Source: Candidatus Pseudobacter hemicellulosilyticus
GTDB taxonomy: Bacteria; Bacteroidota; Bacteroidia; Chitinophagales; Chitinophagaceae
Assembly (NCBI GenBank): GCA_029202545.1
Contig: CP119311.1
Coordinates: 496,001-560,000, forward strand
DNA: 64,000 nucleotides
Direction of reading: 5' to 3'
Shown here piece by piece: positions 1-9,400 of the stretch. Within the stretch, counting starts at the first letter, position 1. Each line of letters opens with the position of its first letter. The translations under genes were made by a program, and so were the position numbers. The notes beneath the pieces were generated by a model, which had not been told where the DNA came from, did not search any database, and saw nothing but the letters and a program-made list of their open reading frames with translations.

Positions 1-1114
1 CCGTGGCCGGTTTGGGCTTGGGCGCCGGGCTGTCTTCCCGCAAGGTAAAGATCCAGGTAGCACCCAGCCGGCGGGCAATATTGAACCCGATCATCGGCAG
101 GATAATACCCAGGGGGTAAATGATACAGATCAGCAGGGGGATATTGGTAATGCCCATGATATTCACCAGCAGGATCCGCATACCGGCAGTGACCAGCATA
201 TGCGAGAGGTAAATATAAATGGCATGGTATCCCACCACCCGCAGCCAGCGCATGCTATTGAAGCGCTGCAGCAGGAAGGCCAGGTGGATCATGAAAGCGG
301 CGCCGATCACTGCTGAGACCAGGAAAACCTCCTGGCGGTAATACTGTACATAAAAATCAGATTCTTCCGGATGCGCCAGGTTCAGGCTGGTGCAGTACAG
401 CTCTATGGCCACAAATACAGGCACCAGGATAGCGGAAGTGCGGAAGGACGATAACCATTCATGGTTCTTTTCATCCAGCACCACTTTATGCAGGGCGTCG
501 CCAATGCAGAAGAAGATATAATAGAAAGTAACGCCGCTCAGGAAACCGATATAGATATGGTTGCGTTCACAGTAGCTGGAGATCACATAGAACACCAGGG
601 CCAGGCCCAGCTGGTGCTGTATCTTGAATTTGGCGTAATAATGCAGCAGGGCGTAAATGGTACTTACAAAAAAGAGTGCGTTCAGGTACCAGAACTGTTC
701 CAGCTTGCGCGGGTCCAGGATGAGGTTGAGATAATCCAGCGGCGTCCGCTGTGCATTCACACCGGCGCCGGCAAACAGCATCTGCAGGGTGATCTGGATG
801 CCGCCCCATATCATCAGCGGGTACAGCACGGTACGGAAGCGGCCGTTCATAAAGCCCCCTACCCCTTTGCGGGCAATGCTGGAGGCAAAGAAGGCGCCGG
901 CAATCATGAAGAACACCGGCATCCGGAAGCCCATGGTAAACACATCGATCATGCGAATACCGTTATAACTGTAGGAGCCGATCCCTACATTGCCCAATCC
1001 TTCAAAAGTATGCCGGTACACCGGCATCAGGATACAGATCCCTTTGGCATAATCCATCCAGGGATTACGCGAACGGCCAAGGATCTGGTTTGAGTTGAAT
1101 AATGCGTTAAACAC
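1..1114 (-). CDS. Membrane acyltransferase, acyltransferase-3 family (3' end cut by window edge)
   Basis: About 371 codons are visible on the minus strand, open to the left edge. Translation gives a polytopic membrane protein. Near the N-terminus it has DYAKGICILMPVYRH, the Asp/Lys-Gly/His signature of the acyltransferase-3 (OatA/WecH-like) family. Later segments such as GFRMPVFFMIAGAFFASS and YHAIYIYLSHML are typical family helices. These proteins move acetyl or other acyl groups onto extracytoplasmic sugars. It lies 27 nt downstream of the Wzc-like gene on the same strand, so an exopolysaccharide acylation role is a reasonable inference; the substrate is unknown. An in-frame stop lies just upstream. 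GTG at 1114 gives the longest plausible start, TTG at 1123 is possible, and ATG at 1057 would begin only at the signature. The family call is firm and the start is not. Confidence 0.85.
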   Translation of the reverse strand, partial: MFNALFNSNQILGRSRNPWMDYAKGICILMPVYRHTFEGLGNVGIGSYSYNGIRMIDVFTMGFRMPVFFMIAGAFFASSIARKGVGGFMNGRFRTVLYPLMIWGGIQITLQMLFAGAGVNAQRTPLDYLNLILDPRKLEQFWYLNALFFVSTIYALLHYYAKFKIQHQLGLALVFYVISSYCERNHIYIGFLSGVTFYYIFFCIGDALHKVVLDEKNHEWLSSFRTSAILVPVFVAIELYCTSLNLAHPEESDFYVQYYRQEVFLVSAVIGAAFMIHLAFLLQRFNSMRWLRVVGYHAIYIYLSHMLVTAGMRILLVNIMGITNIPLLICIIYPLGIILPMIGFNIARRLGATWIFTLREDSPAPKPKPAT

Positions 1115-1141
1115 TCCACACAAGGTTTAATTGTTAGGGAA

Positions 1142-3343
1142 TTACAGTTCGATATTGTCGGGTTCCACATTGTTGAGCACAGTGCCTACAAATTTGCCCC
1201 CTGTACTTTTCAGGTAGGCAATGGAATCCTTATCGGTTTGTTTTAATACGGATTTAGCTGAGAAAACGGTAATGATACCATCCACGAACTTTGAGATCTC
1301 CCTGGCATCTGCATGGTCATTCAGCGAAGCTGCTTCGATGAACACAAAATCATAGTTCTCGGCAATCTTCGGCAGGTTTTCCAGCAGGTTGTTCTTGGGC
1401 AGCACTTCTTCCGGCGTATAGTTTCCTTCGGCACAGCCCACCAGGTCCGTATTCCGGATACTGGTCATGCTGGTAATACCCCAGAACTTATCCACCACAT
1501 TGCCCTGCCCGTTCACACTGAACTGTTCCAGGGTAGGCTTGGCATTAAACTGGCGGGTAAGGGTGTTATTGGAGAAATTGACGTCAATCAGCAGTACTTT
1601 TTTCTTGGTCATGCTGAGGCTGTTGGCCAGCGCTTCAATCACGGTGGTCTTGCCCTCGCCAGCTTTGGTGCTGGCCACCAGGAATATCTTTTTACCGCTG
1701 CTCTCTATCTCATAGCGCAGCTTGCGCAGGTTCTCTACAAAAACATTATCACTGTGATTGCGCACAGTTTCACTGCCGGGCTGAACATGTTCATTGAGGG
1801 GCCTGGCCTTCAGGTCTATCTTATTCAGTGAGCTAAGCAGTTTCAGTTTGGTGCCGCGCTGGAAAATGGATGGCGTTTTGAATGAAGTATCCATGAATTC
1901 CAGCCCTACAATAATGAAGGAGCTCATGAACAGCATCAGGATGCCGCTCATGGCCAGGATCATGGTGCGCTTGGCAGGCTCAGGCTTGTAGGCCGGCTGG
2001 CCCACCATGGTCTGCTTGAAGTTGTTCTCCGGGTTTACGTCCAGGTCGGCGGAGGAGGCCAGGCTCTTTTTGAGCTGCTCATATTCCTGGGATGCCAGTC
2101 GCAGTTCTTCTTCCTTGGCGCGCAGGATCACTTCTCCCCCACCACCGGATTCAGTAATGGCCTCGTATTGGGCTTTCTGCTGCCCAAAGAGTCTTACATT
2201 GTTCTCTGCAGCAACTATCTTTTGCTCCAGCTCTACTTTTTTATCTGTCAGTTCCGAGGCCCGGTCTTCGGCCCTTTGCAGTTTTTTCTTATTATCAACC
2301 ACATTGGAGGGGCTCAGCGCGGCAATCCGCCGCAAGTTGGCATCGATCTGTTCCTGCAGCCTTTTGACCTCTTCTTCCGGTTTGCCTTCCTTCTGCAGGG
2401 CCAGGGTCTGATTATCATTTTTAAGGCGAAGGATCTCTGCATTGTTATTAACCGTTTCACTACCGGGCTTGATACCGGCCAGCTGGGTCAGCACAGCACT
2501 CAGTTCTCCCCGCAGGTTGTTGAGCTTGGCCTGCTCCTGCTGGAAATTGGAAGTCAGCTCCTGTACCACACTCATGGCGGCGGAGGCACGGTCGGCCACA
2601 TTAGGTGTGCCTATTTTATCCCGGTAATCCTTCAGCTTGAGGGTCAGGTCATCGAGCACCATCTTCTTGGAATTGACAAGGCTGTCCAGCTTAGCCGTAG
2701 ACTCGATGGCCCGGGATCCGTAAATGGCATTGAAAAAGCGGATGAACTGTTCCCCGATGGTATTCACTACAAAAGCGGAAAGTTCAGGATTCTCGGAGGA
2801 GAAAAAGATATTGATGAAGTCCGTTCTTTCCACCCGGCTGAAGTTGATCTTGCCGGAGAGGTTCTTTTCATCATATCCGTATAAGGCGATCAGGTCAAAG
2901 ACTTTTTTTTCTTCGGGGTCGAAGGGAGAGATCATCTCCATGTTGGCCACTTTCTGGCGCAGGATGTCTTTGGCTTTTTCGAGATTGACCGTAGTGAACT
3001 CGGGCTTCTTCTTCTGCTCGACTGTCAGCATCCGGAAGGGCCTGGAGGATTCCAGGTCGTGCAGCAGCAGCCTGGAGCTGAGCATGCCCATTACTTTGGG
3101 GGAGCGGAAGGTCTCGATCACGTTATTGAAACGGAGATCGATCTCATAAATATTAAAAGAAGCTTCTTCCTTGATCTTCACTTTCTGTTCCATGGTAAAA
3201 CCGGTGGAATACTGGGCGAAGGAAAGGTAGGATTTGGGTTGGAACAAGGTGAAAACAAACCCTGCTACCAGGCCCAACAGGGTGCAAAAAACAATGATCC
3301 ATTTTTTGCGTAGCAGTGAATGCAATAAATACGTAAGATCCAT
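1142..3343 (-). CDS. Wzc-like exopolysaccharide chain-length/export ATPase
   Basis: A 733-residue polysaccharide co-polymerase. A Wzz-like N-terminal part has a first membrane helix (KWIIVFCTLLGLVAGFVFTL). A long coiled coil of Lys/Glu-rich heptads follows, then a second helix (ILAMSGILMLFMSSFIIVG), then a cytoplasmic P-loop domain with Walker A ASTKAGEGKTT. Such proteins set chain length and couple polymerisation to export. Two things are atypical for a bacterial tyrosine autokinase. The Walker A' segment is LLIDVNFSNN rather than the usual Asp-x-Asp form, and the tail ends VLNNVEPDNIEL with no tyrosine cluster. It may bind ATP without being autophosphorylated. I chose ATG 3343 (MDLTYLLHSLLRKK) because the upstream 25 codons look non-coding. 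It lies between the giant secreted protein and the acyltransferase. Confidence 0.88.
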   Translation of the reverse strand: MDLTYLLHSLLRKKWIIVFCTLLGLVAGFVFTLFQPKSYLSFAQYSTGFTMEQKVKIKEEASFNIYEIDLRFNNVIETFRSPKVMGMLSSRLLLHDLESSRPFRMLTVEQKKKPEFTTVNLEKAKDILRQKVANMEMISPFDPEEKKVFDLIALYGYDEKNLSGKINFSRVERTDFINIFFSSENPELSAFVVNTIGEQFIRFFNAIYGSRAIESTAKLDSLVNSKKMVLDDLTLKLKDYRDKIGTPNVADRASAAMSVVQELTSNFQQEQAKLNNLRGELSAVLTQLAGIKPGSETVNNNAEILRLKNDNQTLALQKEGKPEEEVKRLQEQIDANLRRIAALSPSNVVDNKKKLQRAEDRASELTDKKVELEQKIVAAENNVRLFGQQKAQYEAITESGGGGEVILRAKEEELRLASQEYEQLKKSLASSADLDVNPENNFKQTMVGQPAYKPEPAKRTMILAMSGILMLFMSSFIIVGLEFMDTSFKTPSIFQRGTKLKLLSSLNKIDLKARPLNEHVQPGSETVRNHSDNVFVENLRKLRYEIESSGKKIFLVASTKAGEGKTTVIEALANSLSMTKKKVLLIDVNFSNNTLTRQFNAKPTLEQFSVNGQGNVVDKFWGITSMTSIRNTDLVGCAEGNYTPEEVLPKNNLLENLPKIAENYDFVFIEAASLNDHADAREISKFVDGIITVFSAKSVLKQTDKDSIAYLKSTGGKFVGTVLNNVEPDNIEL

Positions 3344-3405
3344 GGTGCTTTCTGTTTGTGTAGTTTCAGGTGAAATTAGCTTTTTCAGCCGGATATTGGA
3401 ACAAA

Positions 3406-3459
3406 GAACAAGGAACAATGAGTGAAGAAGAGGTCTTCTTCACTCATGATTCCTTGTTC
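3406..3459. repeat. 54-bp near-perfect palindrome between the giant gene and the Wzc-like gene
   Basis: Arms 3406-3431 and 3434-3459 pair over 26 positions with one 2-nt internal mismatch and a GG centre; outer ends are GAACAAGGAA and TTCCTTGTTC. It falls in the 153-nt gap between two same-strand genes. The minus-strand transcript would form a very stable hairpin, but no long U-run follows. It could be an attenuator, an mRNA processing or stability element, or a remnant of a small palindromic repeat. The structure is read directly; its role is inferred. Confidence 0.8.
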
Positions 3460-3496
3460 ATATTCAAGCGATCTGTTCTGTTCTTCTTTTCCTGTC

Positions 3497-6400
3497 CTAT
3501 TTGGTCACGGACCGGATCATTTTAGCTGCATGTGCTACTTTACCGTTCACACGCAGGGTGATCATGTACACACCCACACCCAGGTTCACATCTCCGGTAT
3601 TGAGGCGCAATGTGTTGGCGCCGGCCGGCATTTTATCGTAATTCTTCCGGTACATCAGCGCACCGCCCAGGTCGTATACATCCACCGTGATCTGGTTAGA
3701 TGCACTGGCGTTGTTGAAATCAATGTTCACTACATCCTGGAACGGATTGGGATAAGTCCTTATTGCGGTGATGGTCCTGGTCTCTTCTTTCTTAACAGCC
3801 AGGTCCTCAGTGGGCACTACCGCCAGGGTCTGCTCGCCGGTTTCTGCCAGCTGGCCAGGCATTACCACGTTCAGCTGGTTGCCGCCCTGTGCATCATCGT
3901 AGGCTTCAATGATCATACCGGAGTTAAAGCCCCAGGCTGCTTCATTGGTGGTAGAGAATTGTACTACCACATCACCGTTAGCATCCGGCACCACATCCCC
4001 GATGTACACGATCTTGGTGCTGTTCATCCAGGAGTTGAGGTAAACCGTTCTGCCGTTGATGGTATAGGTAGCGGCATAGTTACCGGCATACCACATCACG
4101 TTGCCCATGCTGCCTATGAAGCCGAAGCGGTAGCGTTTGGACTGGTTCAGGTTGCTGACCCGGATGGTAGACAATTGTGTATTGTCGATCCAGAAGCAGG
4201 ATTCCAGCACTTTGTCCGGAACAATACCGGAGTTATTACCTGTTTGCACACCTGCAATGTTCTCACCGTTGAATACTTCTTCAATAGCCAGGGAGATACC
4301 GCTCGGCTGACCGGACTCGTTGCCCAGGTTATTGAAAGTTTCCTGCAGGTTAGGCGCAGTGGTCAGGTTGTTCCAGGGGAACGCGGCCACACCTGTAGAG
4401 AAGTTGAAGTTCACAAACACGCGGGATTGCGGTGTAACGGCTTTTGCAATATTGCTGTACTCGGTGAATACGCCACCTACTTTAGCCCTTACGCGGTACC
4501 AGTATTTGGTATTGTAGCTCAGGCCGGTATTGGCGTAGGTAGTGATATTGGCAGCCAGGTTATAGGTCACAACTCCTGTAGTGAACAGGGAGTCAGTTGC
4601 CCTTTGCAGCTGGAAGCCACCGGAAGCATCTTCATTATTGGTCCTGTCAGACCAGCTCAGGTTGACCACGGTCCTGTCTGCAGGCTCTGCATACATGTTC
4701 TTGGGAGCCATGGGCGCCAGGCTGGAGGCATACTCTTCAATCTGGATAGCGCAGAGTGCGTTGTAGGTAGAACCGGTCAGGATATTCATGGACACGGTGA
4801 TCAGGCCACCGGAAGACTGCAGGCCGTTCAGGTTGGCAGTCTGGAAGGAGTTGTAGCGGCTGTTCAGCGTATCGCTGATGCTGCCGGCAGCATAACGTAC
4901 TGCTGCATTTACGCCTTCATTGTGTGCGCCCACAAATACCAGGTTATAGCGTTTGCTGTCGTCCAGGCCGGTGAACCGGATCTGGCGGGTAGCAGTGACG
5001 TTGTCCAGGATACCGCTGCGCAGGATCACATCAGGGAACACACCGGTATTGTTGCCGGTCATCATACCCAGGTAATCCACGTTGGCCCAGCCTTCTACAA
5101 AGTTGAAGCCGAAGGTAGTGGTCTGGTTATTCTCATCGGTCATATTGCTGCGGCTGAAGCCGGCATTGCCATAACCGAGGGCGTTGTTCCAGGGACTGGG
5201 TGCATAGTTATCCCAGAGACCGAACTTGACATACACTGAACGGGTATTCTTATCGGAAACAGTGATACTGATATCCTGTGTGGTCACACCACCTTTATCG
5301 TCCTCAGCGCGGATGGTGATGGTCTTCCAGCCAAGGTCATTGGCAGTGGGACTCATGATCACGCGGTAGTTATTGCTACCCAGCGACTGCAGGGTTACAA
5401 AGGCCGGTTTATTGGGGATGGTAACGGTCAACACTTCACCCGGATCATCGGTCACGGTGAAATCATCCTGTACGGTAGCATCTGTTTTCACAAACTGGCT
5501 GGCGATCACGCCGGTGATAACCGGTGCTTTATTGATGGTCTTGATAGCCACTGTATCACTGGAGATACCAACACCATATTTATTATTACCCACTACATAA
5601 TAGTAGTACTGGGTCTGTGCGGTGGTATTGGCATCCGTATAAGTAATAGCGTCAGGGTTGGAAGCGCCGGGGTTGAGGGCCGTATAAGGTCCTGAACGCA
5701 CAGTGGCGCGGTATACCCTGTAATTGTCCTCATTGTAGGCTTTATCCTGCCAGGTCAGCACCACACCTGCGTTTTGCAGGGTGGCAGCCAGGCCGGCTGG
5801 TTTGGCCGGAACAGTACTGTCGTCATAGTTGGCGTCAATCACCAGGGCGTTGATCACCCCACCGATATTGGGAGCAGGATCACCGATCATGGTAATGATC
5901 ACTTCACCGGTAGCGCTGGGCTGTACCTGGTAGATGGTATCAGTAACAGTAGTATTATTAAAGAACGGTACAGAAGCTGTCTCGTCGCCGATCTTATAGG
6001 TAGTAGCTGTGCTGGCATTGAATCCGCACCAGGTACAGGTATGGCTGCCGAAGAAGACAAAGTTGAACTTCTTGGCCGGGTTCAGACCATATACCCGCAG
6101 GCGCAGGGTATCCTGCACATTGGAGCCTACATCAAAGCCCCAGCGCAGCTCATTGAACATCACGTTGTCCGGGTACACACCGGAATTGTTGCCGGTGGTG
6201 CGGCCATCGGAACCGGAGATACTGGCGGGCGTAGTGCCCATCTTGGTGATGCCGGCAGCCGTTGTCTGGCCTTTCACATTCACCAGGTTCTGTGTATTGA
6301 AGGTATTGGTACGGCCATCCACATCATTCCACAGCGGTGTACCGCCGGTGTACCACATGAAGCTCAGCTGGAACTTCTCGTTGGGATCCAGGTCGTTCAC

Positions 6401-9400
6401 CGTGAGGCTGAAGGTCTTCCTGGCTTCACCGCCGTAACCGTCATCGGCCACTACAGTGATAGCATAAGTACCGTTGGCATCAAAGCCGGGCTGCAGTTTG
6501 ATGGAAGCGCGACCGTTGCCGCTGTCGATCAGCGTGGCAAATACCGGCTTGTTCTCAATTCTCCAGTTGATATAGGCATTGCCTTCCAGGTCGGTGGCCT
6601 TCAGGGCCACAGAACCCTGCTGACCTTCTGTAAGGGTCAGGTCGGGAATATTGGTGATCACCGGCAGGGCGTTATCATTCACCACCATAGTGAAGCGAAC
6701 GGTATCCTTGCCATTATGGCCATCATCCACAAAGAGCCAGATATTGTATACCCCCTGATCCCACATGGTAGTAGTGGATACCAGGTTCACCAGGCCATTG
6801 CCTACAGGCACAATGGAAGTGAAATAAGGCAGGTTCTGTGCAGTAAAGGTCAGGGCGTCGCCATCCGGGTCAACCGCTTTCACCGGCAGAGTGAAAGTAG
6901 TACCGGCCTGAACGGTATGATCCAGGACCTCTTCAAATACAGGCACCCTGTTGGGAGTGGTAACCCCTACCTCATTGCTGTACCCGGAATTACCGCCGGC
7001 GCCTTTGGCCCGCACCTTATAATAATAAGATACGTTGGCAAACAGGCCGCTGTCAGTATAGGTCTGCTGGGCAGTAGCCCCGCCAGGACGGGTAGTCGTG
7101 AGGCGGAAGCTGGTATTATTTCCTACGGAGCGCCAGATCTCGAAGCCCTGCTCATCACCGGAATTATCGTTCCAGGTCAGCTGGGCATGGTTGCCGGGCA
7201 GCAGGGAAGCTGCCAGACCGGTAGGTGCTACCGGCGCAACAGGTGCTATCAGGGTAGTATCGAAAGAAGGTTTGTAGGTATTTCCTTTCAGTGTATTGAT
7301 CTCGGTGGCACTGAGGGCGCCATTGATGACCCAGATGGCATCCATCAGGCCGCTAAAGGCGCCGTTGGCCGCTGTCACGGCTTCATTGAAGGCATGGTCG
7401 CCAGCAGCAGTGCCGGAGTTATTACCGAAGCGGGAAGCATTGCTGGCCGCCGCGGCTATGCTGTTAAAGGACAGTGCTGTATTACTTTGCAGCAGGGTAC
7501 CGTTGACATACAACCGCAGAATATTGCGATCATATACTACAGCCACATGGTTCCAGCCGCCTGCCTGCCAGCCGCTCACACCGGAAAGACTGGACTGGGA
7601 AATATTGGCGCGAACGCTGTTGCTGGCAATACCTGCCTGCAGCGCCGTACCATTGAAACGCAGTGCGAGACCATTGGTGGAGTTACCAAATTCAAACAGC
7701 ACACGTTTGTTATTGATATTGGCGTTGGTGGTCTTGATCCACATAGCCACAGTACGCTGGGTATATCCGCCATCACTGGGGAAAGAACCGCTGGCGCTGT
7801 TGTCAACAGTAGCGTAGGAGGTATTGGCGCCGGTAAAGGTATAGGCGCCGGCACCTTCCATCTTATCATTGGTGACATAGGTCAGGTTGTTCAGCGTCAG
7901 GTTCCTGGTGGTCATACCATGCGCTTCACTACCGTTGCCATCCAGTTTCCAGAAGGCATCTGTATAAGAACCGGTGTAACCTGATTCACCACCGGGTCCA
8001 ATAGCCCTTATCTTATAGAAATACCGCGTGTTAGCTGTCAGGTTGGTATCTATATAAGAGGTGGTGGCCACAGTGGCGATAGGCAGGTAGGTGCCATTGG
8101 CGGCTATGGAACGCAGCAGTTCATAACCGGAAACATTGGCGCCGGTATGCTGCCAGGTCAGCTGCATTTTATTAAAGGCAATGCCGGTAGCCACCAGGTT
8201 GGCGGGGGCGGCCGGTGCAGTGCCATTGGCGCTTACGTCATAGCTCCGGAAATAGGCAGAGGCCGGGATCACGGCTTTGGCCAGGCCGGCATTGTTCTGC
8301 CAGCTGACGGTCAGCGCGCGGTCGCCGGAAGCATTGAAGTAAGCAACGGCAATCGGATGCACGCCCGCAGACAGGTAGACAGTGTTTGTTTTACAGGTAT
8401 TGCTATGCGCTCCGTCATGGTTGATCAGCTCAGGATTACCATAAGGCTTACCGATATACAGGTTACTGCCGTCGTCAGAACAGATCTCAAAAGTATAGGT
8501 AGCCGATGCAGGCACTTTGAGGTAGCCTTCCCAGAGCATGGAGAAGTTGGCGTCCCTGTTCCGTACGCTCAGATCCGGCGTATTGGCGTACCCTGTTTTG
8601 ATGGGAGTCAGCACGGTGAAGTTAGGCAGCGTGGTATAGCTGGTAGCTTCAAAATATTTATAGTTGATACCGTTCTGTGTAAAGGCGGTAGAAGCCACTA
8701 CCTGGCCGCTGGGGCCGGAGGTATTGCCTGCAGCATCCCTTGCTTTGGCATAGAAGGTATATACTTTATTACTATCCAGGTTGGGCACGGTAATGCTGGT
8801 ACTGGAAGTACTGTAGGCTTTTACGCCGTTCACGAACACGTCATATTTCAATACGCCTACGTTATCCGTGGAAGCATCCCATTTCAGGAATGCGTAGTTG
8901 GTGGCGGTGGACAGCACCCTGAAGTTAGGGGGCGCTGTGGGCGCCAGGATATCCACATCGGTACCACTCTTTACCTCATTGCTGACTGCGGCGGCGCCAA
9001 AAGTTCCTACGGCCCTGATCACATAATAGAACTCGCTGCCGGTAGGCACGTTCTGATCCAGGTAGCCCAGCACATCAGCCGCCGTTACATTGATCAGCGT
9101 GTAAGGACCACCGGCCTGGGCGCCGCGGTATACTTCAAAACCGGTCTCGTTCTGTCCTGCGTTGGGGTTTTCGCTCCAGTCCAGCTGGATGCTGGTCAGC
9201 GAAGCGGCAGTGGCAGTAAGGTTCTTGGCGGGATCCGGAGCGGGGCTGCCGGAGCTTTTCACCACTTTGAATTCGGGCGAGAAGATAGTACCGCAACCGA
9301 ATTCTTCCACTACTCTTGCTTTATAGGTACCGGGTACGGCTTCAATGACCGGGGTATTGACAGACAGCAGGGTATCGTTCCGGTACCACTGGTAGCTGGA

